Origin: Phosphuga atrata
Taxonomy: Eukaryota > Arthropoda > Insecta > Coleoptera > Silphidae
Reading direction: 5' to 3'
DNA length: 64,000 nucleotides
Assembly: GCA_944588485.1 (NCBI GenBank)
Contig: OX155893.1
Span: 41,711,450-41,775,449, forward strand
Shown: positions 32,790 through 44,183 of the stretch, piece by piece
Numbering within the stretch: position 1 is the first letter of the stretch
How the letters are laid out: each line of letters begins with the position of its first letter
Made by a program: the position numbers and the translations under genes
Notes under the pieces: generated by a model
What the model was told of the DNA's origin: nothing
Seen by the model: the letters and a program-made list of their open reading frames with translations, nothing else
Databases searched by the model: none

Positions 32790-33875
32790 TATTCAATTTG
32801 TTTTGGCAAATCACCATGGACGGATATAGCATTCAACAACACGTGCAAATGATAAAATTGTTTTATCAAAATGGATGTTCTGTTCGGGCAACATTCCGCG
32901 CGCCGCGCCCATTTTACCGAGAGGACTTTTTGCAGTGTGGTGAATAAATTTGTCTCCACTGCTTCAGTTAACAATAAACCAAGACCAGCACGTCGACGAA
33001 ACGCAAGATCTGCCGAAAACATCACCGCCGTCCGTGAGAGTCCTGCACACTCTCACGGACGGCAGAATCCCAGGACGTACATTTCGCGTCGCTCACAAAT
33101 ACTCAAACTTTTGCAGACCACAACGTCGAATTTTGCGTCGTAACTTGGACCTGCACCCGAACAAAATTTAACTGACCAAGGAGCTGAAAGTAAAAGACCA
33201 TAGATAACGACGTCTGTTCGCCAAATGAGCCCTGGAGCAGTTGAACACAGACACTAATTTTCATCAAAAAATCATCTTCAGTGATGAGACCCATTTCTGG
33301 ATGAATGGGTACGTCAATAAACAAAATTGTCGAATTTGTTGACGAAACCAATCCACATGAGATCCAAGAGCGTCAAATGTACCCCGAAAAAGTCACAAAA
33401 GTGTGGATTTTGGGCTGGCGACATCATCGGTCCTTATTTCTGTGAGAACGACGTTGACCAGACCATCACCGTCAACGGCGAGCGCTATAGGTTGATGATT
33501 AGCAACTTTATTAGGCCTGAATTGGATAATATGGACGCCAACGACATGTGGGTTCAACAGGACGGCGCTACGTGCCACACAGCTCTTGCCGCATTGGATA
33601 TTCTGCACGAGTGATTTTACGGCATGGTCATCTAACGTGAAGGTGATATGAACTGGCCACCAATATCGTGCGATTTGACCCAGTTAGATATTTTCTCGTG
33701 GGGTTTTCTTAAATCGCATGTCTATACGAATAAGACACAAACCACAGCGGCCCTCAAAACCAACATAACTCATGCCATCGGTCAAATTCACTCTGATTTA
33801 TGCGGCAGAGTCATGGAAAATTGGACATTTCGGATGCGCGGCGGATATTTGCAGAATGTTATATTCCATCCCTAA
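32790..33875 (+). pseudogene. IS630/Tc1-mariner-like transposase (dead)
   Basis: The start reads MDGYSIQQHVQMIKLFYQNG and CSVRATFRA (32811-32900), a helix-turn-helix start of an insect mariner-like transposase type. Further on: RRNARSAENITAVRES (32995-33043), KIIFSDETHFWMNGYVN (first Asp, ~33282), WVQQDGATCHTA (second Asp, ~33562) and WPPISCDLTQLDIFSW (third Asp, ~33690), so a DD34-35D-type catalytic triad is traceable. Frameshifts occur near 32920, 33170, 33320 and 33615. A perfect hairpin replaces part of the coding region at 33027-33063. TIRs were not found. Confidence 0.82.
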
Positions 33876-33989
33876 TGGCATCGATAGGCCTTTCAAGCTA
33901 ATAAAAAATTCGATAATATATCTCGCACACTTTGTTTTAATTAAATTTAAAGATAGGAAGTGCTTAATGAAAGACCCATAATATTTAAT

Positions 33990-34690
33990 AAAAAAGTGTG
34001 ATTTAGTAAACATATTTAAAATAAGAAAAAAAAGGTTTTGACATTGTTTCAAAGTTAATTACCCTCAACTTGGCAGAGTGAAAATCACCAGATAACAAGA
34101 TTATTAATAAATTATTATAGATTTATTACAGGAAATTTTATTCCATACAAGTTTTATTCGAAACATTTTTCAAAAGTTTCTAAGTTTCTGAGCTATATTT
34201 TCATATTTGATATTTGAAAAATATTAAATTAAAACAAGGTTTGTCTGACTTTGTTCAAGATGTTTTAGTCATTGTTAGCAAATTGGCAGACTGAAAATTG
34301 CTACGTAACAAAATTTCTTATACGAAATTTAATTCTCTTTAATTTATTTTAAGTTTTGTTAGAAACATTTTTCAAAATTTGAATCAATATCCGTGTTATT
34401 TAAAATTTTTTGAGTCAAGGAAAATGTGAAACAAAAATAATGTTTTGTATAACATTGTAAATTCTAGCTTCATTATTACCAACTTGATAGCCATCTAAAA
34501 ACCGATAAAAATCACTAAATACCGTATAGAAAATTTTCTTATAGAAAATTTAATCTCAAAGTTTTTTTGAAACATTTTTCAATATTTCGCTACTTTTCAA
34601 GTTACTTTAGCATTTGAGGCACTAAAAGTAAAACAAAATTTGTATAAAAACTTAGATTATATTTGTCATTTAATTTATGGATGGTAGTAA
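33990..34690 (+). repeat. Diverged ~200-bp tandem repeat, three copies plus partial
   Basis: The motif GAAACATTTTTCAA recurs at 34160, 34372 and 34569. Around it the order of blocks is also repeated: TTGGCAGA-type start with GAAAAT, an AAATTTAAT block, GAAACATTTTTCAA, a 60-bp spacer and an AAAACAA-GTTTGT block. A fourth partial block lies near 34025. Period about 200-212 bp. Possibly an old satellite. Confidence 0.6.
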
Positions 34691-35060
34691 CGCAGCATAA
34701 AAGAACCTTCAGATGGGATATGATAATATTTCGATCATTTTAGTGCATTATGAAAAAAAAATTCTAAAAATGAACCAGACACAATGAAAATGTTTTGTAT
34801 TTGTAACTAATTAAAATAATATAATTTGTAATAAAAATCTTTAATAAGAAATAGGTGCGCATGTGATCACATCCTGGCAAAAACATAGCGGGGGGCGCGG
34901 AAGGAGCCTCCACGCGTGCATTTTCTCCTGTATATGCAGAACATGCCGGCGCCCTCTGGTAACACTGTCCCTCCAGACAGTGGCTAATCCTTCCATCACC
35001 GGAAATCACCGGACACCGAAAAGTAAAGTAAATAACATAGTATGTATCGTTTCATGATCG
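34691..35060. other. Unassigned DNA with a short GC-rich segment
   Basis: AT-rich apart from 34860-35030 (GGGGGGCGCGGAAGGAGCC, CACCGGAAATCACCGGACACC). The GC-rich part ends in an AAAGTAAAGTAAATAA run that could be a LINE or SINE tail. No domain recognised. Confidence 0.3.
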
Positions 35061-35067
35061 TCATTGG

Positions 35068-35250
35068 CAGTTAAAACTAGTTCTGTCGCACAAACCATTG
35101 GTAAAAACTAGTTTTGTCTGAAAAATCCCGTTACATAAGTTTCAATAGCGCCATATAAAATGATGCTTGTGATGCCGTTTAAAACTAGTTTTCACCAGAT
35201 ATAACAAATTGTGAAAATTAATTTTCACCAGTCAATTTTCACTGAAATCA
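35068..35250. repeat. AAAACTAGTTTT palindrome cluster
   Basis: Three occurrences of a TTAAAACTAGTT / AAAACTAGTTTT palindrome (35071, 35104, 35180) and two ATTTTCAC(C/T)AG half-copies (35218-35245), spaced irregularly. Function unknown. Confidence 0.5.
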
Positions 35251-35596
35251 TTAAGAACTATCCAAGCAATTTCAACTATGATTCGTTTTTTAACTGAATA
35301 TTGCAGTTTGTTCGACAGAATTAGTTTTAACGGCCATGATTCTTAGCAACCTCATTTCTTCTTCTTCTTCTTCTTCTTTCGAATAGGCCTATTTTGGACC
35401 ACGCTTGTACAACTGTTGGGCTTTGACCTTTGCCCAGTATTGTCGCATCTTCTACCGGTGTAACTCCTTTCTCTCTTCTGTCCAGGTGGTATCTTTCCTT
35501 CGAGTTTTTTCCTGAAATCCACGGACTTCCTTGAGGTTGCGTCTCACAGACTGTGTGTTTTTGAGATCTGTTATTCCCTCTTTCTGATCTGTTCTT

Positions 35597-35908
35597 TTAG
35601 ATCTGTATTTTAATATCCTTCTCGGTCTCTGTCAACCAAGTGGTACGAAGCTTCTTGTTTTGCCAGAAGGTGAACAGACGGTTGGTTAGTCGGTTTGGAG
35701 GCAATCTTGCAACGTGGCCATAGAAAGCTATCCTTCTTTTCCTTGCACAGTCATAGAGCATTTCAATATGTTCATAGAGCTCAGAGTTATGCCGTCTTCG
35801 GAATTCCCCATCTTCCTTTACCGGGCCTAGGATCTTCCTGGGAATTCTCCTCTCTCTGATTTCCAATTTCTCTATTAGACCCCTTCGGTTCAAGGAAAGA
35901 CACTCCAT
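35597..35908 (-). pseudogene. LINE ORF2 C-terminal region
   Basis: Reads RGLIEKLEIRERRIPRKILG, RRRHNSELYEHIE and RKRRIAFYGHVARLPPNRL, the I-ER-ILR-I...R--FYGHV-R- pattern that follows the thumb in RTE/L1-like endonuclease-reverse transcriptases. Confidence 0.7.
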
Positions 35909-36189
35909 GGCATACAGGGCTTTTGGTCGTAAGACTGATGTGTAGTGCTTAAGTTTCAGGTTGCGTGACAGGCATTTCTTATTGTAAGTGTTCTAGTCAG
36001 CCCATAGGCTAGTTCTAACTTGCTGACTCTCTTGGATAATGATGCTATTTCTGATAAGTTGGGCTCAATCCATTCGCCGAGATACTTAAATTGTTCAGTC
36101 CTCTTGATGTTTCCCTGTTCTAGTAACATCTCTCTGTTTGCTTCTCTGATGTTGGTGAAGAATTCTGTTTTCTCCAGCGACACTTAAAG

Positions 36190-37000
36190 ACCCACTTTGG
36201 CAGCCTGTTTTCTGAGGCAGTTTACTGCATTGTTGCCATCTCAAGAGAATCTGCAAACAGTGCCATGTCATCAGCAAAGGCCAGGCAATCTACAAGCAGT
36301 ACATTGTTCTTACGTCCCACGTAGATACCACTCTACCATTATCTCATAACCTTTTCAAGGACACAGTTGAATAGAAGTGGGGAAAGTCCATCACCTTGTC
36401 TCACTCCAATTTTTATTTCGAAGCTTTCTGAAATATCGCCTTAATAAAACCTAAAGTTAATAAAACCTTGGTTAGGTTAGGTTTTTTAAACTTTGACCAA
36501 CACCCATTGTTGGTCAAAGTTTCTAGGATTAGTCTGCGGGTTTTGTTCTCTAGTGCTAGGAGTAGTAGGATGCTTCCTGGAGTACTTTGTTAAGCGTTTC
36601 TCTATCAATGGAATTGTAGGCCTTCCTAAAATCAACAAAGGTGACGACCACCTTGCGGTTTCTCATCTTGGAGTATGCAAGTACAGTTTTAAGATTGAGT
36701 ATCTGTTCAACACAAGATCGGGTCTTCCTGAAGCCCACCTGGTATTCTCCCAGTTGACTATCCAACTGATTTTCTGCCCTTGTTTGTAACGCCTTTGAGA
36801 GAATCTTGCATGTTTCCGGGACGAGAGAAATTCCACGGTAGTTGTTTAGATCCGTAAAATCTCCCTTTTGTGAAACGGATGGATCAGAGCTGATTTCCAA
36901 TCGGGTGGTAATTTCTCTGTTTTCTAGATGTCCTGGATGATCTCGGTTAGCTTGCGCACGGCATTGTTTCCAGCACTTTTCCACAGTTCAGAAACAATAG
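36190..37000 (-). pseudogene. LINE reverse transcriptase (RTE-like)
   Basis: Pieces in order: DFTDLNNYRGISLVP (fingers, ~36850), QVGFRKTRSCVEQI (~36730), TFVDFRKAYNSIDRETL (motif A, ~36620), then an inserted hairpin segment, IKIGVRQGDGLSPLLFN (motif B, ~36390) and CLAFADDMALFADSLE (motif C, ~36270). Catalytic Asp residues are kept, but at least three frames are used. Confidence 0.8.
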
Positions 37001-37353
37001 AGTCCTCTCCAGCTGCCTTATTATTTCTAAGAAGTTGAATGATTTGGCCAACTTCTTCCAATGAAGGGGTAAGTGAGTCCGTGTTTGGTGTGGTTTGTTT
37101 ATAATCGAAGTCTTCGCTGGGTGGGTCACAGTTGAGTAGATTTTTAAAGTACTGAGCCAAAAGGTGGCAGTTGTCCTTGTCGTTATAAGCCAGTTTGTCG
37201 TTATAAGCCTTGTGAGTCTCTGAAGTGGAGGCTTGGCGGTGCGTATTTTCTGAATGCCTGCTTAAAGGTTCCAAAGAAATCTCTGGAATTATTCTTAGCA
37301 AAGCTTTCTTCGATTCGGGTTAGTTGGTTTTGTGTGAAGGTTCGTTTGGTTCC

Positions 37354-38290
37354 TCAAATTATCTTGGCTGTAACCTTTCTTTGTTCCAAAAATTCATGCC
37401 AATTTTCCTTGGTCTTTTTAGAATTCCACTTCACACAGGCTATCTGTCCTTGGGCTATTGCATTGTCACAGTCTTCAGTCCACCACGGATGCTTCCTGCT
37501 TCTAGCGAGAGGGGCGAGTTCATTGGCCGTCTTGACAAGAGTCTCCTTCAGTTGGTCCCAGTTGTTTAGGTCTGTGTTGTTCAGTCTCTGACTTAGTTCT
37601 TGACTGTTCTTGAGTCGCTCGACGTCAAATCTTACCATTTTGGAGGTTCTGTGTAATCTAGTGTTTCTAGGCTAGAGTCGTATTTTGATCTTTGAGAGGT
37701 AGTCGTCTGAGGCCAGAGTGGCGCTTCTTAGTACCTTCACGTTATGTATTTCCTTTTGAGATTTTCGTGAAATGGCCACATGATCTATCTGGAATTCACC
37801 CAGGTGGGTATTAGGTGAAATCCAAGTCTTCTGCTTCATTGGCAAGTGTTTGAAGGCTGTAGACTTCATGATCAACCCAAAAGTACTACGAAGAACCACC
37901 GTTTCCAATCATCGATTGAACCAATCGTTCTCCGTTGCGGTTGGTTCGTTTATGCGACGGATAATTGCCCACCATGTTTCTGTATTTTTTCTCTCTTCCG
38001 AATTGAGCATTGAAGTCACCAAGCAGTATAACGGTGTGCCTCTCTGGAAGTTTAGAGATAATATCTTCTAAGTCTTCCCAGAATTTATCAGTTCTGTCTG
38101 GATTGCGTCTGTTGTCCTGGTTGATTGGGGCATGTACATTGACTATACTGTAGCCCTTGTTTGCGCATTTGAGAGAGATGATGGATGCACGACTACTCGG
38201 GGAGGTAAAGTCGGTGACTGAATACAGTATATTGTGACTGATTATAAATCCTTACCGTAAGTGGGGTACGTTCTTCTTTACCCGCTGACC
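37354..38290 (-). pseudogene. LINE endonuclease and linker (RTE-like)
   Basis: The endonuclease block is traced by GDFNAQFG and, at 37672-37908, QIDHVAISRK (the I-D-hydrophobic block) and SDDYLSKIKIRL (replacing the SDH box). The linker frame 37354-37638 holds WWTEDCDNAIAQG. N-terminal endonuclease blocks fall near 38150-38290 (YSVVNVHAPINQ-like) and are poorly kept. Confidence 0.7.
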
Positions 38291-38299
38291 CACTTTTCC

Positions 38300-38574
38300 T
38301 TTGAGGATTCTGTAGCCTTGGGACAACCTCATTTATTATTAAATAAAAATATAAATTCAAGCTTTGTTTTGTATGCTCCAGAAAAAGTAAAAAGAAGTGT
38401 GTCTAAACAATTCTACTGGCAGTACTAATTAAGTTCGTGCATAAATTTAGACACGGGGAATATAAAATCCTTTAAAAATAACGTAAAAAAGTTGTTACAC
38501 ATTGTTTTTATTGGCACAAGCTAGTCTATAATTTACCACAAAATAAAACTAAATAAAAGATGCAATTTTGAATA
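38300..38574. other. AT-rich DNA
   Basis: Nothing recognised. Confidence 0.4.
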
Positions 38575-38710
38575 GTCTATACCAGTGTTTATCCAAAATT
38601 GGGTCGCCTTAATTGGTCTATACCAGCGTTTCTCAAACTATGGGTCGCGGCCCAAAATTGGGTCGCATTAAACATTTGCTGGGTCACGAAATGATTGCTG
38701 GATCACGAAA
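38575..38710. mobile_element. hAT-like (Charlie-type) terminal sequence, tandemly duplicated
   Basis: CTATACCAGCGTTTCTCAAA followed by CTATGGGTCGCGGCCCAAAA resembles the CAGNGNTTCTCAAACTNTGGGTCGCG end of Charlie-type hAT elements. A second, poorer copy (ACCAGTGTTTATCCAAAATT) lies 43 bp to the left. The matching other end is not seen; a LINE begins immediately to the right. Confidence 0.5.
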
Positions 38711-38713
38711 TAT

Positions 38714-39388
38714 GTGGGAGATTTTAACAGCCACCACACAATGTGGAAATATAACAGTAATGACTATAACGGTGAAACACTTGTAGAATGGGCCGACGAA
38801 AACAGATTAAGCCTCATTTTTTATGCAAAAGACAGGGGAACGTTTAAATCGGCAGCATGGAACATAGAGTACAACCCGGACTTGTGTTTCTCGACCCAAA
38901 ATACTCAAAACCAACTAGTCCACATATCCAGAAAAGTCTTGGAAAACTTTCCACACAGCCAGCACCGCCCAATTATATATGAAATAGGCACTCAGATCCC
39001 AATAATACGATCTATACCCAGACCAAGGTGGAACTTTCAAAAGGCAAACTGAACAAAATTCTCTCTTGAATTGGACAAAATTGTGAGATGGATCCCGGCA
39101 GAGCTTGAGAATTATGCTAGGTTTGCAGGTGCTGTGGTCTCAGCTGCAAAAAAGTTCATGCCTAGAGGGTATCGTAAAGAATACATCCCGGGATGGAATG
39201 CTGAATGTGAAGAACTGTATGGCAACTACATAGAGAGCGGCGACCCAGATATAGCCAACGACCTTGTACAAGCACTATATGAAGCTCGGAAAGCTAAATG
39301 GGTAAAAACAACAGAGGAAATGAATTTCCAAAGATCCAGTAGAAAATCATGGAGCCTACTTAAAAAGTTAGGAAGGCAACCCACTTGA
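38714..39388 (+). pseudogene. LINE endonuclease and linker (family A copy 3)
   Basis: GDFNSHHTMWK (catalytic GDFN), NPDLCFSTQN, SQHRPIIYEIG, then after a stop at 39050 the linker with MPRGYRKEYIPGWNAECEEL and RKAKWVKTTEEMNF. Nearly every block has a counterpart in copy 1, at somewhat different residues, so the copies are old. Confidence 0.82.
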
Positions 39389-39539
39389 TCTCACCAGATC
39401 AGATAGCCAGCAGAATGGTAACTTCTAGATAGACCCCACGTGACAAACAGCATACGAAACGACTTAAAAAAGAACTTATCAATATACGCCAAACAGTACC
39501 ACGCGATACGGAATTCTCTCGTGAGTTCACTACTGAGAA

Positions 39540-40620
39540 ATTAATTGCACTTCTTATAGATGTGAAAACTGGCAAAGCACCTGGGTTTGACTGGATACAT
39601 CCAGAGTTCCTGCTTCACTGCAGAGAGGAGACAAAGAAATGGCTGACCGTATTTTATTCGCGCATCTTAACATCGGGAGTCTTGCCGAAAGCTTTTAAAA
39701 TGAGTAAAATAATCGCTGTACTAAAGCCCAATAAACCACAAGATAAAGTCGAAAGCTACCGCCCATAGCACTCCTTAGCTGCTGCTATAAACTATTAGAA
39801 CGACTTTTCCTCGACAGATTAGGCACACGAATTCTGGAACATATTCCACCCGAACAAGCTGGTTTCAGACCTAATCGAAGCCGTGCAGATCAGGTTTTCA
39901 GCCTAACTACACATATTGAAGTGGGTTTCCAAAAACAACAAAAGACAGCTGTAGCTTTCGTGGACCTAACAGCTGCTTACGACACAGTATGGAAAGAAAG
40001 GCTGCGACTGTTAACAACATGCTTTCTGACAGACACTTCCAAATAATCCAAGGTAATAACTTAAGCAAACAGAGAAAACTCAATAATGTATTGCCTCAAG
40101 GCTCAGTTTTGGAACGATGTTTTTTAATCTCTATATTTCAGATTTGCCTAAAACCGACGCGATAAAGGTTGGGTACGCTGACGATCTAGCCTTAGCTGTA
40201 CAACACAAACAATTTGAACCCACCGAAAGCACGTTGACCAACGACCTCAAAAAACTTTACAAATATTTTACTAAGTGGCGGTTAATACCAACCCTAAATA
40301 AAACTGAAGTCAGCTGCTTCCACCTGAATAACAATAAGGCAAATTATGAATTAGAAGTCAAAATGAAAAATACAGTGCTACCCTATCAACGGTATCCAAA
40401 GTATCTCGAGATAATCTTAGATAGAACTCTGTCATTCAAAAACATCTTGAAACAACAGCGCAAAAAATAAGCACTCGAAATAACATTATCCAGAGACTAT
40501 GTAGCACTAGCTGGGGGGCATCGGCAAATACATTACGAATATCTGCACTTAGTTTGGTATATTCTGCGGCCGAGTATTGTGCCCCGGTATGGAAGAACAG
40601 CGCACATACCAAGAAACTGG
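39540..40620 (+). pseudogene. LINE reverse transcriptase (family A copy 3)
   Basis: TGKAPGFDWIHPEFLLHC (39568-39620), KIIAVLKPNKPQDKVESYRP (39706-39766), EQAGFRPNRSRADQ (39850-39892), FVDLTAAYDTVWKE (39957-39998, motif A), NVLPQGSV (40087-40110, motif B, then a frame break), VGYADDLALAVQ (40168-40203, motif C) and YPKYLEIILDRTLSFK. There is a small deletion just after motif A. Confidence 0.82.
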
Positions 40621-41110
40621 ACACTCAGCTTAATATAGCAATGAGAACAATTAGTGGCTGCATCAGAACTAGTCCATCCTATTGGCTCCCACCACTCAGC
40701 CACATACCTCCACCTGCCCTAAGAAGACAAGACGCCCTAATAAAAGAATATAAGAAAATAATTAATAACACAACTCCCTATCCATGAGGATATCCCGGAT
40801 CTGACAAGAAACCGGCTTCGATCTGGGAAAGCGCCAATGTTATCAGCACAACAACTGGTAGCCAATAACTTCAACATCAACTCCGAATGGCAGACCCTCT
40901 GAACTGAAAATGTCACACCCGATGTACGAAATCTCATTGACCCAGTCGTAAAACCCGATGGCTTCGACCAACCACGACATATATGGAAGACCTTAAACCG
41001 TGTTAGAACAGGACATGGTGTGTATGTGCCCATAACCTCCATAAATGGGGAAAACGACCCAACCCAGGCTGCGACTGCGGCGACCCAAACCAAACAATTG
41101 GCTCATACTG

Positions 41111-41765
41111 AACTGAGGGCATATCATGGGGATTAGAGGGACTTATTCCACACCACACAATCAAGTCTTAAATGTATAGCTGAACTAGATCATTTAATAT
41201 AACAATTTTATATCTACTTAACCACAATCGTTAATTCTTACATGTTTTATAAATTTACCATGTGTTGTGCCATACGCTAAGTAAATAAATTATTCTTAGC
41301 CTAAATATAAAATATGTACTATTTATTTATTCTAAGCCTAAATTAATATAACTACCTTTCTACGAAATTAATTTATCAAAAATGAACTTTGCAAAAAATA
41401 AGGCATTTATCCTTTGTAACTAAGTATCTAATTATAATTTAAGATATGTAAGGTATTTATAAAAATTTTAATTAAAACAACTAGTTGAACACTAATTCTA
41501 ATTTTGTGGCAATTTCCAAATAATGTAAACTGTACCAGAATAATATTGAAAACTTGGCAAACACAATAGAATGTTGGAAACTTGCTCGCCAATATATTAA
41601 TCGTTATTAACATTAATCTAGTCTGGAATTTATATAATTTATTAGCGAAATCTCAAAATAGAAAATTAAGGTTCGAGGAACAAAGAAAAAACTTAATGAC
41701 CCAATGTAGTTTTAAATATCTATAAACAGTAAATATTGAAGTTTTTCTCTTCATCTTAAATTATC
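41111..41765. other. AT-rich DNA
   Basis: AT-rich, no gene; probably includes the 3' UTR of the preceding LINE, with an AAGTAAATAAATTATTC-like tail at 41279-41295. Confidence 0.4.
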
Positions 41766-42337
41766 ATATAGATCGAGGGAGGACAAATCTTTTGATCTGC
41801 GGGCGTCATTAAGTCTGAAAATTTGACCGTGGGCCGCATTATATATTTTTTAATTTTAATATTGTAAGTGTTATCATTGTGGACAATATATACTGCTTTT
41901 AAACGAAATCGTTTCAGAGAACACCCGCAAATGTGCAGTGTCTAAAAATTAATTGCAGGTATATATAAGTAAAAATTTTCTTCTTGTTGTCCTGCGAATA
42001 TCCATTGATGGATGTGCGCGACCACATGTCCCATATCTACACGATCCCTAGCTTTGTGGATCAAACTTTCTACAGTTCGGAGTCCCGTCCATTGCTTTAT
42101 GTTCCGCAACCAACACATCTTCTTCCTTCCTATTCCCCTTGTTCCATCAATTTTGCCATCAATTATTAGTTGCAGTATGTGGTACTTGGTTCCGCATTAT
42201 GTGACCCACGTAAGCAGATTTTCTTCTTTTTATTGTAATTAATACTTCGCGGTCTTTGTTAATTCGTCTGAGCACTTCTTCGTTTGTGATTCTTGCGTAT
42301 CTTAAGTATTCTGCGGTACAGCTATGTCTCAAAAGCT

Positions 42338-43664
42338 TCAAGTTTGTTCATTGATGCTGTTTTCATTGTCCACCCTTCCATACCGTAAAAGAGAACCGAC
42401 CATATATAACACTTGACGAGCCGCAGCTTGAGGTTGATAAAAGTCAGTGTTGGTGAAGAACTTCGTAAATGCGCTACGTGCATTTTCAATTCTGCATTTT
42501 ATTTCGATGTATGATGTCCAATTCTCAGTGAGCCACGTACCCAGATATTTAAATTTGGTCAACCAAATTGGTAAACTAATTGGTAACTTGGTAACAAAAA
42601 TTGGTAACTCGTCAAATGTTAATTTGTCATTCCTCGTTGCATCTGGGTCTCTGCTAATTACCATAAACATTGTTTTCTCAGTGTTAATGTTCAATCCCAT
42701 TTGTTTAGTAAGTATTCCTACTCTATTAACTATTTTTTTTAGATCTTCTATGGTTTCGGCTATTAGTATTGTGTCGTTCTCATATCGAATGTCTTTTATC
42801 CAGTTTCCGTTAAACTTGCTGCCTTTTTCGATATTGCCAAGTGCTTCTTGGAATATTTTCTCAGAGTATAAGTTAAAGAAGTATAGTTAAAGAGTATAAG
42901 TTAAACAGGAGATGCGATAGAACACACCCCTATCTAACTCCTCTACAGATCTGTATTGGTTTGGTTACCTCGTTGTCAATTTTAACTTGTGCTGTTTGGT
43001 TCCAATAAAGGTTCTCAATACATCTGATGACTTTTTGGTTAATATCTGGGTTTTCAAGGTTTTCGATAAGCTTGTGATGTTGTACGCGGTCAAATGCCTT
43101 CTCGTAGTCTATGAAGCCAAGTATATATTTTTCCTCTGGTCGTAACAGTTTTGCACGAGGACTTGTATTGCGGTTATTATATATACCCAAGCCTTGCCTA
43201 AACACAAATTGAGTCTCACTCATTGTGTCTTCATATTTTCTGTAGAGTCTTTGATGTATGATTTTTAGGAACAGTTGTAAGGTGTGGTTCATAAGACTAA
43301 TCAGTCTATGTTCTTCACATTTTTGGCGGTTTTCCTTTTTGGGAGAGGGATAAACGTTGATGTGAGCCATTGTACAGGATATTTACCCGTATCGTATATT
43401 TTATAGAAGATTTTGTGTAAAGCAGAGATACCTTTCTCATCCAGGATTTCTGAGGGTATTTCATGTATTGTTTTATTTGATTTTGCAGTTTGTATGGCTT
43501 TTACTATTTCACACTTGTTAATTGAAGGACCTGTTAAGTTGTTGTCTTCCTCAATTGCCCTATGTTCTCTTTCGTCGTTTGCAAATAGTTTCTTAATGTA
43601 GTCTTCCCAAATGTCTTTTTTCTGTTGTATATCTATTGCAATTTGGTTTTGTCGATTTACTAAC
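42338..43664 (-). pseudogene. LINE reverse transcriptase (family L copy 1)
   Basis: Blocks: IWEDYIKKLFANDE (linker end), IHEIPSEILDEKGISALHKI, EHRLISLMNHTLQLFLKIIH (fingers), ETQFVFRQGLGIYNNR, LGFIDYEKAFDRVQHHKL (motif A), ENLYWNQTAQVKI and CRGVR (start of motif B), then after frame breaks an ANDTILIAET-like active-site region, GLNINTEKTMFMV, FKYLGTWL and CRIENARSAFTKF. The active-site Asp pair is not cleanly preserved. Confidence 0.78.
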
Positions 43665-43764
43665 ATGGAGGTATTGTAGATATGGCGGTGACGGCTTGTA
43701 CTGCGACCTTCATAGATCTATTGTACCCCACCCTCCTCCTCCAAGCGTTGGTGTACTTACCCAT

Positions 43765-44163
43765 TTAGAGCGCCTCCTCTAATCCTGATTCCTTAAGGAA
43801 TTTCAGGATCTGGGCGGGATTCAAGGCCTGCAGCTCCTCTGTGTTCAAGCTGCGAACCCCAAGGTACACCTGTCTCTTGCAGAGTAATGCTACGCAGTCT
43901 TTGAGCAGATGTATGGGGGTTTTCTCTGCTGAGCCACAGAATCTGCATCCGTCATCATTCTCTAGGCCTAGGGCCTTGAGATGTTTCCTCAGTCTGCAGT
44001 GTCCCGTCAGGAGTCCTGACTTCAGGCAAGCTCTGGTTCTCTTCTGGTTAAAAGATCCCAGCATCACTTTGGATTGCCTTAGCCCTGTAAGTTCTTTCCA
44101 GGTTTTCATCCATTTTCCTATTGTTTCTTCATCTACGCTTTTGTCGATGGTGTTCACACTCAT
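43765..44163 (-). pseudogene. I-like LINE C-terminal knuckle region
   Basis: A 132-codon frame: RTRACLKSGLLTGHCRLRKH, then CRFCGSAEKTPIHLLKDC (C-x2-C...H-x4-C), and LKFLKESGLEEAL at the end. The GHC-LR-H...C-FC pattern is the usual C-terminus after RNase H in I-group ORF2 proteins. The frame is open and ends at a normal stop. Confidence 0.82.
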
Positions 44164-44183
44164 GCCGCAAAAGGGTTCCAGAC

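Larger units (their letters stand above)
35355..38290 (-). mobile_element. RTE-like LINE (endonuclease plus RT), decayed
   Basis: Minus strand, right to left: endonuclease (37650-38290) with LLGDFNAQFG (about 38000-38028) and IDHVAISRK; linker with PWWTEDCDNAIAQG (37440-37500); RT (36200-37000); thumb and C-terminal part (35597-36183). The 3' end is a (GAA)8-type tail (TTC run 35355-35379). An insertion with a perfect hairpin and two TTAGG units lies in the RT at 36443-36522. No ORF1 seen. Many frame breaks. Confidence 0.8.
38711..41110 (+). mobile_element. Non-LTR retrotransposon, family A copy 3 (5' truncated)
   Basis: Plus-strand endonuclease (from VGDFNSHHTMWKYNSND, 38711), linker, RT and C-terminal knuckle, in the same order as copy 1 at 238-3163. 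The 3' part (40980-41080) reads RHIWKTLNRVRTGHG and PGCDCGDPNQTIGS. It starts within the endonuclease just after hAT-like terminal sequence. At least six frame breaks. Confidence 0.85.

Noticed and set aside
36466..36482. Telomeric repeat array
   Set aside because: Only two TTAGG units; too short to be a telomere tract.
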